A stretch of 64,000 nucleotides of DNA, from positions 75,424-139,423 of the forward strand of contig NZ_LMHT01000030.1 of the NCBI RefSeq assembly GCF_001429025.1, read 5' to 3'. Positions 1-9,700 of this stretch are shown here, one piece after another. Source of the DNA: Phenylobacterium sp. Root700 (GTDB lineage: Bacteria; Pseudomonadota; Alphaproteobacteria; Caulobacterales; Caulobacteraceae). The position numbers and the translations under genes are program-made. The stretch's first letter is position 1. Each line of letters starts with the position of its first letter. A model generated the notes under the pieces. The model saw only the letters and a program-made list of their open reading frames with translations. It was not told the origin of the DNA and did no database searches.

Positions 1-416
1 CCGAAGGCCGGCCCGGTCAGCATCTGGCGGAAGCCGTCCAGGTCGCGCAGCGCCTGCGAACGCGCCGCAGGGTTGCCGCGGATGACGCTGTCGAACAGAG
101 CCGAGAACACCCGCCCGGAAACCCGCTGGTCCATGACCACGCCGAAGTTCACCAGGACCTTGGCCCGGTAGTCGTCGATCACGCCGGAAATGACGAAGGC
201 GAGCAACACCCCGAAGGTGATCACCAGCAGCGTCGGCACGCTGTAGCTGGTCATAACCCGGCCGTAGATCTGGAAGGTGTAGATCGGCAACGCCAGGTAC
301 AGCAGGTTCGAGACCAGGCTGAACAGACCCGCGAAGGCCAGGGGCGTGTACCCCTCCTTGATCGCGCGAGTCAGCGGATTGTCGGGCTGATCCGCAAGCG
401 GATTAAAGATCTTCAT
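1..416 (-). CDS. Type I secretion ABC transporter, N-terminal part (PrtD/RsaD-like)
   Basis: Only the first ~138 residues lie in the window; the gene runs off the left edge. The product starts MKIFNPLADQ at an ATG (414-416) and shows the opening of a type I secretion membrane domain: a hydrophobic helix with LFSLVSNLLYLALPIYTFQ, then YGRVMTSYS and VDQRVSGRVFSALF. This layout is known from PrtD/RsaD exporters, which lack the N-terminal C39-like domain of HlyB and export RTX proteins. The ATPase domain would be outside the window. The RTX protein encoded at 25446-26759 is a plausible substrate. In Caulobacter the S-layer exporter genes sit beside O-antigen genes, as here; that parallel is inference. 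Confidence 0.85.
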   Translation of the reverse strand, partial: MKIFNPLADQPDNPLTRAIKEGYTPLAFAGLFSLVSNLLYLALPIYTFQIYGRVMTSYSVPTLLVITFGVLLAFVISGVIDDYRAKVLVNFGVVMDQRVSGRVFSALFDSVIRGNPAARSQALRDLDGFRQMLTGPAF

Positions 417-625
417 GCGCCGCACTGTTCCGTGGATGCTCGATAGCGACTGCCTAGCGACCGCCGCCGATGTTGCTGCTCGAAGTCAGAGGCGATGTCC
501 GCCGAAAACGCGCGAGACATGATCGGGCCTCTTAACGATGTCAATGGCGCACGCAAGCGCGCCGATTCGCGCGCCGCGTGTTAGACATCGACAGCCTACC
601 TGATCCGTGCCGCAAGGAACCCGTC

Positions 626-1393
626 TTGTCCAAGGTCGCCATTATCGGCAGCTGCATAACCAGAGACTTGTGGCCGATCGTGGGCGCCGAGCCCTCCGAC
701 CTGCTCTATATTTCGCGGACCAGCCTGCCTAGCCTGTTCGCCAGGCCGCTGGACGGCGTACAGCCAGGCGAGGAGCCGCCGCCCAGCCTGGGCGCGTTTC
801 CACACCGGGCGATGGTCAACGATCTGAAGAAGCGCGCCCTGGCCGCCCTGGTCGCCCATCAGCCCAGCCACATCATCTTCGACTTCATCGACGAGCGCCT
901 CGACCTGCTGGCGGTCGGCGACACGATCGTCACCCACAGCTGGGAGCTGGATGTCAGCGGATACCTGGAGCAGCCGGCCTTCGACGGCGCCCGGACGATC
1001 GGCCGGACGTCGCCGGCCTGCGACCTGCTGTGGCTGCAGGCGGCCGACGAGATGGCGGCCTTCCTCCAGGCCACCCCGCTGCGGGATGCGACCTTGATCG
1101 TCCATGAGGCCCGCTGGGCGACGCACTATCTCGACGAGGCAGGGCGGACGCAGGCCTTCGCCGACGAGGTGGAGATCTTCCAGGGCAAGCCGGCCGTGAT
1201 CGCCGACCACAACGCCATGCTGGATCTCTACCAGCCGGCCTTCCTCCAGCGCGTCCCGGACGCCGCCAGGGTGGCCGCGCCGCCGGAGCTGCATCTGGCC
1301 GATTGCCGCCATCGCTGGGGCCTGAGCCCCTTCCACTATGTCGACGACTACTACCGCGAGGTGTGGCGCGGCCTTCAGGCGCTGGGCGTCTGA
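626..1393 (+). CDS. DUF6270 domain-containing protein
   Basis: About 255 residues. The N-terminus SKVAIIGSCITRDLW matches the start of DUF6270 proteins (GSC-TRD), a family of unknown function that often sits in capsule and polysaccharide loci and whose GSC/R-D motif is reminiscent of SGNH-type hydrolases (inference). I chose the TTG at 626 because AAGGA lies 8 bases upstream and the family motif begins directly after it; the frame is also open from a GTG at 578. The 3' end overlaps the convergent repeat-protein gene by 19 bp. Its position at the edge of the glycosyltransferase cluster suggests a role in modifying the glycan. Confidence 0.7.
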   Translation: MSKVAIIGSCITRDLWPIVGAEPSDLLYISRTSLPSLFARPLDGVQPGEEPPPSLGAFPHRAMVNDLKKRALAALVAHQPSHIIFDFIDERLDLLAVGDTIVTHSWELDVSGYLEQPAFDGARTIGRTSPACDLLWLQAADEMAAFLQATPLRDATLIVHEARWATHYLDEAGRTQAFADEVEIFQGKPAVIADHNAMLDLYQPAFLQRVPDAARVAAPPELHLADCRHRWGLSPFHYVDDYYREVWRGLQALGV

Positions 1394-2559
1394 AGCTCTC
1401 CGCGGCGGGCCCAGTGCTCCAGCGGCGTCATCCCGCTGACGGCGAGGTCCGAGGCTGAGGCCAGGAAGGCCGTCGTGGTCTTTCCCGGCCACGGCTCGCC
1501 GATGCTCCAGGCGCCGCCCTGCAGGTAGTCGACCAACGGATTGCGGCCGGGCGCGAGATCGCCGCCGCGTAGCGTGATGTAGCGCGCCGCATCGAACCAC
1601 GGGCTGGGATGGCGTCCCTCAGCCCCGCCCGAAGCGACGTAATGGCTCAAGGGTTCGAAGCCACCGTCGACCACGTCTTGATATTGGCCGCGATACCAGT
1701 CGGGATCGAACAGCGGGTGCGGCTTGAGCCCGGCCGCCGCGCCCGTGGTCAGGTAGTGGACCAGCGGCGCGATGTCGGCCGCCGGCGCCTGGGCGCCGTA
1801 GAAATCCGCCGCGAACAGCGGGTGCGGGCTCAGCCCCCGCCGCCAACCGGTCTGCAGGTAGTGGGTGACCGGGTCCGAGCCCGAGGCGATCAGGTCGGGC
1901 GCCTGGCGGACATAGTGCTCGATGCTGAACAGCGGGTGCGGATCGCGGCCCTGGGCGGCGCCCACCCGGATGAAGTGCTCCAGCGGGGTGAGGCCGCCGG
2001 CGGCGAGCTCAGCGGCGCTATGGCCGGCGTAGAATTCGGAGTCGAACAGCGGATGCGGGCTCGCCCCTTCCGCGCCGCCATGCAGCAGATAGTGGACCAG
2101 CGGACTGGCCCGCGATCCGGCCAGATCGGGACGGCCCTTGAGGTACCAGGCCTGGTCGAACAGCGCCGCCGGCTGCACCGCGGGGTCGGCGCCGCGCCGC
2201 GCATAGGCGGCCATGGCGCGCAGGCCGCCAGTCTCCCAGACGCCGGACCGTGCGATCACCAGGGCGCGGCCGCAGGAGCGCAGCATGTCCAGGCCACGGT
2301 CGATCAGCCGGGCCACGCGGTTGCGCCGCCGGGGACGCATGAACCTGGCCGCCGTGACGCGATAGCCGGTGAGCGCGATCTCGCGCGCCTCACGCTCGAC
2401 ATCGGCGCGCGCGCGCAGGGCGTCGGCCAGGGCCACGCCCAGCCGGGTCCGGCTCAGGGCCTCATCGACCTCCGCCCGCTGGAACGCTCCCCGCGCCGCG
2501 CCATAGCGCCGCGCGAGAACTTCGAGCTTGCCGACCAGATCGACGTTGTCGGCCGCCAT
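1375..2559 (-). CDS. Tandem HPLFD-repeat protein of the polysaccharide locus
   Basis: 394 residues from an ATG. After ~125 residues of basic, partly helical sequence the protein consists of six to seven tandem units of ~47 residues with the pattern HPLFD-x3-Y ... PL-HYL--GA-EGR-P (for example HPLFDSEFY, HPLFSIEHY, HPLFAADFY, HPLFDPDWY, SPWFDAARY). The same unit occurs in the genes at 3657-5555 and 6751-9948, where it is joined to glycosyltransferase domains; here it stands without an obvious catalytic domain. I do not recognise a named family. A glycan-binding or scaffold role is inference from the company it keeps. It lies 57 bp downstream of the GT8-like gene on the same strand, so is probably in one operon with it. 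Confidence 0.75.
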   Translation of the reverse strand: MAADNVDLVGKLEVLARRYGAARGAFQRAEVDEALSRTRLGVALADALRARADVEREAREIALTGYRVTAARFMRPRRRNRVARLIDRGLDMLRSCGRALVIARSGVWETGGLRAMAAYARRGADPAVQPAALFDQAWYLKGRPDLAGSRASPLVHYLLHGGAEGASPHPLFDSEFYAGHSAAELAAGGLTPLEHFIRVGAAQGRDPHPLFSIEHYVRQAPDLIASGSDPVTHYLQTGWRRGLSPHPLFAADFYGAQAPAADIAPLVHYLTTGAAAGLKPHPLFDPDWYRGQYQDVVDGGFEPLSHYVASGGAEGRHPSPWFDAARYITLRGGDLAPGRNPLVDYLQGGAWSIGEPWPGKTTTAFLASASDLAVSGMTPLEHWARRGELQTPSA

Positions 2560-2616
2560 GATGGCCGGGCCCTCCGTGATTTCACGCCCCTCGTGTCGGG
2601 CGCGGCCCGGGCGGTG

Positions 2617-3660
2617 TCAAGCCGCCGGACGCTCGGTCAGCCCCTCGTCCATCAGCCAGCCGAGGTAGCCGCCGCCCTCCACGCAGAAAGGATCGGGGAA
2701 GCGCTGGCGCAGGTCGGCGCGGTCGCGCCAGATCAGCCGATGGGCCTTGGCGATGGGCGTGCCGTCGCCATAGACGCCGTAGGCCCAGTAGCGCTCAGGG
2801 ATCGCGGGCTCGCTCGCCGCGCTCACCTGTTCCTTGTACCAGCGCCAGATCTCGTAGACCGCGTGGTTGTCGCCGGCGTAGCGCTTGGTCATCGCATCGC
2901 CGGTGGGGCCGAGCTTGGTGAAGTGCCAGAAGCGCAGCGGCGAGCCGTTGACCGTGATGGCCCCGTCCTGGCCGATGGCGACCTCGCGCCGGCTGAGGTT
3001 CCAGCTGGCGACATTGTAGCCCGGGTCGCGGACCACCTTGACCTTGTTGAACAGGGCCGGGACGTGGTCGCACCACTTCTGGTCCACGAACAGGCCCTGG
3101 GGCATGTCGTCGTAGCAGTACTCCAGCAGCCGATCGTTCCACCACTGGCCGAAGCGCGCGCCCTCCCCGCCCGCCTTCACCGCGACGAAACCGAGGTTGA
3201 AGATGCCGGTCCGCGACGCCGACAGGTCGTTGTCGAAGATCGCCTGGCGCTCGGTGTTGGCGTCGACCAAGTGCGGGGTCAGCAGGATGTCGTCCGCTTC
3301 CAGCAGACCCAACAACGGCGACAGGCTGGAGAACAGCGCGGTGTCAGGGTCGAGATAGATCACCGCCTCGGCGTCCGAGGCGCAGGCCTGATGCAGGAAC
3401 GGGCCTTTCACCGCGGTGCAGACCTCGACCACGTCGTGCTTGAACAGCCAGGCCTTGAAATCGGGGATGCCGAGATCCTGGGCGTAGACCACCTGGTCGA
3501 ACGGCTCGTTGGCCGGATCGAAGCGGAAGCCGGCTGGCGGCTCGTCAGTGATCAGGGCGACGAGATTCCAGTCCGGGTGGAACTTGCGCAGGGTGGAATA
3601 GAGCACCCGCGCCCGGTTCAGATAGGCGAAGGTGAAACTGGAAAAGCAGGTGACCTTCAC
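2617..3660 (-). CDS. GT8-like glycosyltransferase
   Basis: 347 residues. The start is a GTG whose GTGA overlaps the TGA of the upstream gene, so the two are translationally coupled. The N-terminus (VTCFSSFTFAYLNRARVL) is a Rossmann-type nucleotide-sugar fold, and IYLDPDTALF supplies the DxD metal/nucleotide-sugar motif. The C-terminal half has DQKWCDHVPALF, VASWNLSRREV and RFWHFTKLGP, which recur almost position for position in the larger enzyme at 16351-18231, so the two are paralogues. No membrane segment is seen, so it should act on the cytoplasmic face. Sugar and acceptor cannot be deduced. Confidence 0.8.
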   Translation of the reverse strand: MKVTCFSSFTFAYLNRARVLYSTLRKFHPDWNLVALITDEPPAGFRFDPANEPFDQVVYAQDLGIPDFKAWLFKHDVVEVCTAVKGPFLHQACASDAEAVIYLDPDTALFSSLSPLLGLLEADDILLTPHLVDANTERQAIFDNDLSASRTGIFNLGFVAVKAGGEGARFGQWWNDRLLEYCYDDMPQGLFVDQKWCDHVPALFNKVKVVRDPGYNVASWNLSRREVAIGQDGAITVNGSPLRFWHFTKLGPTGDAMTKRYAGDNHAVYEIWRWYKEQVSAASEPAIPERYWAYGVYGDGTPIAKAHRLIWRDRADLRQRFPDPFCVEGGGYLGWLMDEGLTERPAA

Positions 3661-5555
3661 GCGGCCTCCACAAGTTCGGCCGTGAGTTTGCTGAAGCTCA
3701 GGTCGTAGGTCTTCGGGTTCCGGCGCGCGCGCGCCAGCTTCAGGATTTCGCCGCTCTCGAACCAGGCCTGCAACTGGTGCTCGTCGGGCAGGACGACGCC
3801 ATGTTCATCGTCGGCCGCGAACACCGCGACATTGCCGCTGTCGGGACCGGTCACCACCGCCGCCCCGGCCGAGGCCGCCTCATAGGCCACGAACGAGAAG
3901 GTCTCCAGGCACAACGACCAGACCATGGCCGCGTCGATGGAAAGCTCCTCCATCGCCTCACGCATGGCGAAGGGCCGCTCGGCGGTGACGGTCACGGCGT
4001 GGTGCTGGGCCAGCGATCCGGCCACCGGCGTGCTGGCCAGATGGATGAAGGCGTAGCGTGGATCGTGGGCGAACCGGGCCGCCAGGTCGCGGAAGATCGG
4101 CCAGCCCTTGTGGACCGACGGCGTGCCGGGGAAGGCAAAGCGGAACGGGGCGTCCGGCGCGGCCTGCGGCCTGGCCCGAACGGCCGGAACAAGCCCGGCG
4201 TGCGGCAACACCACCTGCGCCTGAGCGTCCAGCGAGCCGCCGGCGCGCCAGGCCCCCAGGGCCACAGCCGACGGCGCGGCCAGCGTCAGCTCCAGGCGGT
4301 CGAACAGCAGTTGGTGCTCGCGCACCTGGGCCTGGCGCCAGTCGCCATAGACGCAGATCGAGCAGGCCGGGCTGCCGGCCGGCGGCGCGCCGCAGTTCTC
4401 GACGTCGTTGCGGAGCAGGTGGATGCCGGCGCAGAGGCTGCCCATGTCGTGCAGCCAGAAGAAGCCGGCGTTCATGCCGGCGGCGCGGACGATGTCGATC
4501 ACGTCGCGGCTGGAATGGCCGAGCATGTTGTGGATCGCAAAGCTGCGCGGGGCCTCACGCGACAGTTCGAACGCCTTCAGCGCCTCGACGATGGCGGCGG
4601 GGGTGAAGACCCCGACGCTTTCGCCGTTCCACAGCACGCCCATCGGCGTCTGCGTCGGGCCGCTGCGCACGGTCGGCCAGCCGTTGGCCGGGTGGACATG
4701 CAAGTGATTGCGTCCCAGCACGGCGAACTCGGCCGCCTCGCGCTGCACGCAGAGCTGCGAGCCGCCGACCGAGCGGCTGTAGTCGTCCTGGCTGAAGGTC
4801 ACGTGCAGACCGCGCGGACGCGCCTGGGCCATCGCCGCGATCAGCCGGTCGGCGGCCAGCGCCTCGACCGGCCGGGCCCAGGCGGTGGAGTCGGCCAGGC
4901 GGGCCTCGAACGGTTTCAGGGTCGCCAGCACATCGTGCCGGAAGCCGAGCCTGGCCTTGGCCTGGCGACCTTCGCCGCGACCGGTTTGCACATAGTGCAG
5001 GAACGGATGGACGCCGCTGGCCGCCACGTCCGGGTTCAGCTCCAGATAATCGGCGACCGAGAAGTCGTTGCTGGGATCGCGGCCTTCACGCCAGCCGTGG
5101 CTGAGGAAGTGCTCCAGCGGATCGGCGCCGGAGGCGGCGACGTCGTGGTTCATGGCGAGATAGAATTTCGGATCGAAGGCTTCCGCCGCCTCCAGGCGAT
5201 CCTTGTGGCTGATCACCCCAGCCTCGATGGCGCGGCGCTCAGTGTCGGTCATCGCGTGGTAGGCCGCGGCGTGGATGGAGGCGAGGATCTCGCGGCCCTC
5301 GCGGGCGCCCGTCGTCAGGTAGTGAACGAGCGGATTGACCTCGGCGGCGGCGACATCGGGGTTCAGCGCCAGATAGTCGCAGGTCGAGAACCAGGGCGCC
5401 GGATCGCGGCCTTCGCGCCAGCCCGTCTCGGCGTAATGCAGGACAGGATCGATGTCGGCCAGGCCGAGGCCCGGATTGGTTCGCCTGTAGAAATCGGCGT
5501 CGACCGCGAGGGCCAGCACGTAATTCAGGCGATCTGGTGAGGCCACGGCGGCCAT
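3657..5555 (-). CDS. Repeat-containing glycosyltransferase (GT4/GT1-like C-terminus)
   Basis: 632 residues from the ATG at 5553-5555; the frame stays open to 5717, but that part overlaps the divergent sulfotransferase leader and has no recognisable content. Residues ~1-230 hold about four repeat units (DADFYRRTNPGLG, STCDYLALNPDVA, DPKFYLAMNHDVA, VADYLELNPDVA, each followed by PL-HY---G--EGR). The C-terminal ~350 residues look like a GT-B glycosyltransferase: VTFSQDDYSRSVGG, then RFAFPGTPSVHKGWPIF and a late acidic motif near CLETFSFVAYEAASAG, which fits the E-x7-E nucleotide-sugar region of GT4 enzymes. A cysteine-rich stretch (CGAPPAGSPACSIC) sits in the middle. It heads the minus-strand operon ending at 1375. 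Confidence 0.8.
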   Translation of the reverse strand: MAAVASPDRLNYVLALAVDADFYRRTNPGLGLADIDPVLHYAETGWREGRDPAPWFSTCDYLALNPDVAAAEVNPLVHYLTTGAREGREILASIHAAAYHAMTDTERRAIEAGVISHKDRLEAAEAFDPKFYLAMNHDVAASGADPLEHFLSHGWREGRDPSNDFSVADYLELNPDVAASGVHPFLHYVQTGRGEGRQAKARLGFRHDVLATLKPFEARLADSTAWARPVEALAADRLIAAMAQARPRGLHVTFSQDDYSRSVGGSQLCVQREAAEFAVLGRNHLHVHPANGWPTVRSGPTQTPMGVLWNGESVGVFTPAAIVEALKAFELSREAPRSFAIHNMLGHSSRDVIDIVRAAGMNAGFFWLHDMGSLCAGIHLLRNDVENCGAPPAGSPACSICVYGDWRQAQVREHQLLFDRLELTLAAPSAVALGAWRAGGSLDAQAQVVLPHAGLVPAVRARPQAAPDAPFRFAFPGTPSVHKGWPIFRDLAARFAHDPRYAFIHLASTPVAGSLAQHHAVTVTAERPFAMREAMEELSIDAAMVWSLCLETFSFVAYEAASAGAAVVTGPDSGNVAVFAADDEHGVVLPDEHQLQAWFESGEILKLARARRNPKTYDLSFSKLTAELVEAA

Positions 5556-5706
5556 GTTGCGATATTCCCGTGCGACGCCAAGCCCGTGGCGTGGTGTGCT
5601 ACAGAAGAACCGTCCAATCAATGGCGCCGCCCTTGCGGCAGGGCGCGAGCAGCCATACAGCGGGACGCGGATGGGCCGCGGGGGCGGGACGGCGAGAGCA
5701 GCGAAG

Positions 5707-6726
5707 ATGCAAACCACCTCCGAGCGATCAGCCTACCTCGTGCTGGGCATGCACCGGTCCGGCACCTCGGCGACGGCTCAGCTGCTGGCCCTGGCGGGCG
5801 CCGAACTGCCTGACAACGTGATGCCGGGCGACGAGCACAACGCCAAGGGCTACTTCGAGCCCTGGAAGATCTCGGTCTTCAACGACCAGCGCCTGCGCGC
5901 CGCCGGGACCGCCTGGGACGACCCCTTCAACCTGCCCTACGCCCCGCTGGCGGCCGACGACGAAGCCGCCTGGCGCGAGCGCGCGGTGGCGCTGTTCCGC
6001 GCCGAGTTCGGCGAGGCGCTGCATCCGCTGCTGAAAGATCCCCGCGTCTCGGTGCTGCTGCCCCTGTGGCGCGAGGTGCTGGAGGCCGCCCAGATGAAGG
6101 CCCGCGTGGTGATCCCGGTGCGCAGCCCGCTGGCGGTCGCCGGATCGCTGTCGCGCCGCGACGCCTTCCCGGTCGAAAAATCCGTCCTGCTCTGGACGGT
6201 CTACATGCTGGCCGCCGAGGCCCACACCCGCGACCTGCCCCGGGCCTTTGTCTCCTATGACGGGCTGCTGACCGATTGGCGCGGGCAAGTCGCCGCCATC
6301 GAGAAGGCCCACGGCGCGCCGCTGCCGCGCATGAGCGAGCGGGCGGCCGAAAAGATCGACGGGTTCCTGACCAAGGACCTGCGCCACAACGACGGCGAGG
6401 GCGATCTCGCCTCGGTTCCGCTGGTCGGGGCGCTGGCGCAGGGCGTCCTGGACTGGTTCACGGCCTCGGCCGCCGGCCAATCGCCTGACCGGGCGGTGCT
6501 AGATCGCGCCGCCGCCAAGATCGCCGAGATGAAGGCCCAGATGGGCGTCTTCGTCTCCCCCGTGACCAGCACGCTCGACACCACGCGCGCCGAACTCCTC
6601 TATGAGCGCCAGCTCGCCGAGGTCGAACGCAAGCGGATGGCGGCCCTGGAAAGCGAGCTCGCGCTCCTGCGTCAGGAACGCGCGCGTATCGAGGCCGTGG
6701 TCGACACGGCCCTGGACGGCCGCTAA
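5707..6726 (+). CDS. Sulfotransferase family protein
   Basis: 339 residues from ATG 5707. YLVLGMHRSGTSATAQLL is the 5'-phosphosulfate-binding P-loop of bacterial sulfotransferases, and VVIPVRSPLAVAGSLSRRD matches the 3'-phosphate-binding region (R...S). These enzymes move sulfate from PAPS to hydroxyl groups of glycans or other acceptors in the cytoplasm. The last ~60 residues are a charged, probably coiled-coil tail (ELLYERQLAEVERKRM). The gene is divergent from the operon at 1375-5555 and lies 24 bp before the GT2-WbsX gene, implying one plus-strand unit and a possibly sulfated polysaccharide. Confidence 0.8.
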   Translation: MQTTSERSAYLVLGMHRSGTSATAQLLALAGAELPDNVMPGDEHNAKGYFEPWKISVFNDQRLRAAGTAWDDPFNLPYAPLAADDEAAWRERAVALFRAEFGEALHPLLKDPRVSVLLPLWREVLEAAQMKARVVIPVRSPLAVAGSLSRRDAFPVEKSVLLWTVYMLAAEAHTRDLPRAFVSYDGLLTDWRGQVAAIEKAHGAPLPRMSERAAEKIDGFLTKDLRHNDGEGDLASVPLVGALAQGVLDWFTASAAGQSPDRAVLDRAAAKIAEMKAQMGVFVSPVTSTLDTTRAELLYERQLAEVERKRMAALESELALLRQERARIEAVVDTALDGR

Positions 6727-6750
6727 TCAGCGCCCCCGAGATTTAGAGCC

Positions 6751-9700
6751 TTGGCAAACGACACCCAAACTCCCGAGCAGGACCTGCTCGCCGACAGCCT
6801 GCTGGCGAAACGGCGCGACCTGCACCGCGCCCGCCGCGTGGTCGCCGACGACCGCTGGAACCGCTTCCGCAAGGCCGCCGCCCGCCGGGTCGGCGTATCC
6901 GAGAAGGGCCCCTCCGAGCAGCGCTTCGACCTGATGCTGGCCCGTGCCAAATGGCCGGGGCGCGCGGCGTTGATCGCCCGCTCGGGCCTCTGGGACTTCC
7001 GACTGAACCGAGCCGTGGGCCGCGACGGCGGCGGGGTCAGGGGCCTTGTCTCTTACGTCCGCGCTGGACCGGACGGCTCGGCCAATCCCAAGGCGCTGTT
7101 CGACCAGGCCTGGTATCTGGAAAAGAACGACGACCTGGCCGGGACCCGCTGGGCGCCGCTGGCCCACTACCTAGTGGCCGGCGACAAGGAAGGCCGCGAT
7201 CCGCACCCGCTGTTTGATCTGAAGGACTACCGCGGCCGCCACGCGGTGAAGATCGCCGCGACCGGCCTCTCGGCCCTGCAGCACTTCATCCATAAGGGCG
7301 CGATCGAGGGCTTCGATCCGCATCCGCTGTTCGACGTGCGCTACTATGTCGGCCAGGCCGAGGAAGTCGCCGACTCAGGCGAGAACCCGCTGACCCACTA
7401 TCTGCGCGAGGGCTGGCGCAAGGGCTACGAGCCCCATCCGCTGTTCTCGGGCCGCTGGTATCTGGCGACCAATCCCGACGTCGTCGACACCGACGCCGCG
7501 CCCCTGCTGCACTACGCCGTCAGCGGCGCCGCCGAGGGCCGCAGCCCGCACCCTCTGTTCGACGCCGGCTGGTACATGGATCGCTATCGCGACGCGGCCC
7601 CGCTCGGCTCGACGGCGCTGTCCCACTTCCTGGCCTATGGGGCCGAGGAACGCCGCGACCCCAGCATCCACTTCGACACCGCCTTCTATCTGGAGCAGCT
7701 GGCCGAGGCGCCGGAAGGCGTGCATCCGGTGATCCACTACCTGACAGAAGGCGCCTTCGAGGGCGTCTCGCCGGCGGCGGACTTCAACGAGCTGAGCTAT
7801 CTGGTCGAGCATCCGGACGCCGCCGAGCAGCCGATCTCGTCCCTGGAGCATTGGGTGCTGTCGCGCACGCCCAAGCCCGAGCCGACGCCGGCCGGGACGC
7901 GCACCTCCGGCGACGCCGGGCTGTTCGAACAGTTGCGCAGCGCCGGCCGCGCCAGGGATCCGGGGGCCTATGGCCACCAGGCCTATCGCGACCTGACCGC
8001 CGCCAAGCTGCGCATTCGCGAACGCGAGATCGGCGGGGTGAAGGTCAAGCCCCTCGACCTGATCAAGGTTGAAGAGCGCGATATCGAGAAGGCCGCGGGC
8101 GGGCTCGCCTTCGAGGCCGTGGCCAAGCCGAACGTCTCTATCGTCATCCCGGCCTTCAACAACCTGACCTTCACGCTGGAATGTCTTGCGGCGCTGAAGG
8201 CGGCCGGCGATCTGCAAGACGCCGAGATCATCGTCATCGACGACGCCTCGACCGACGCCACCAGCGCGGTGCTGGGCAAGATCGCGGGCCTGACCCTGAT
8301 CACCAACCCGCAGAACCTGAACTTCATCCGCACCTGCAACCGGGCGGCGCAGGCCGCGCGGGGCGAGTTCCTGATCTTCCTGAACAACGACGTCCAGGTC
8401 CGCGCCGGCTGGCTGCCCGCCCTGCTGGCGCCCTTCGCCCAGGAGAAGGACGTGGGGGCCACCGCGCCGAAGATGCTGTTCCCCGATGGACGGCTGCAGG
8501 AAGCCGGCGCGCGGATCGCCGTCGACGGCACGGCCGAGATGATCGGCCTGTTCGAGGACCCAAGCCTGCCGCGCTGGAACGTGCGGCGCGAGGTCGACTA
8601 CGCCTCGGGCGCCTGCCTGGCGGTGCGCCGCGAGGTGTTCGCCGAACTGGGCGGTTTCGATGTCGCCTTCGCCCCGGCCTATTGCGAGGACGCCGATCTG
8701 TGCTTCCGGCTGCGCGAGCGCGGCCTGCGGATCATCTACGAGCCGACCTCGGAGATCGTCCACCACCTGAGCATCACCGCCAACTCGATCAACGCCGGCT
8801 ACAAGCAGCGGCTGGCGACCAAGAACCAGCAGGCCTTTGTCGAGCGCTGGAGCGAGCGGCTGGACGCGCTGAACACCGTGCGGACCATCGCCTTCCACCT
8901 GCCGCAGTTCCACACCGTGGCGGAGAACGATCGCTGGTGGGGCCCGGGCTTCACCGAGTGGACCAATGTCAGCCGCGCCCTGCCCAATTATCGCGGCCAC
9001 TATCAGCCGCACGTGCCGGCCGATCTCGGCTTCTACGACCTGTCCAATCCCGAGGCGATGAAGCGGCAAGCCGAACTGGCCGCCCGCTACGGGATCGGCG
9101 GCTTCTGCCATTACTTCTACTGGTTCACCGGCGGGCGGCGGATCCTGGAAAAGCCGCTGGAGCCGTTGCTGGACAGCGCCAAGGGCGACTTCCCGTTCTG
9201 CCTGTGCTGGGCCAACGAGAACTGGACCCGCACCTGGGACGGCCAGGAACGCGACGTGCTGCTGGCCCAGACCTATGAGCCGGGCGACGCGGAAGCCTCC
9301 ATCGCCGAGATGGAGCCCTATCTGCTCCAGCCCAACTACATCCGCATCAACGGCAAGCCGCTGGTGGTGATCTATCGGCCGGGCCTGCTGCCCGACGCCA
9401 AGGCCTGGGCCGACGCCTGGCGCAAGCATTGCCGCGAGGCCGGCGTCGGCGAGATCTACCTGGCCTTCGTCGAGAGCTTCGAGAAGGCCGGCGGCAAGGT
9501 CGATCCGCAGAGCCTGGGCTTCGACGCTTCGGTGGAGTTCCCGCCAGCCGGCGCCGGCGCGCTGATCCACCCGCCAGGTCCGCTCTACAACGCCCGCTTC
9601 GAGGGCCGCGTGAACGACTATCGCCAGATGGTCCGCCACTACCTCGCCGCCGCGACGCCGGGCCACAAGCGGTTCCGGGGGGTCATGCCCTCGTGGGACA

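Noticed and set aside
1609..5540. Long plus-strand open frames (1609-3708, 3777-5540) opposite the glycosyltransferase genes
   Set aside because: They mirror real minus-strand genes with clear motifs, are Arg/Gly/Val-rich and contain no family signature; open antisense frames are expected at this GC content.
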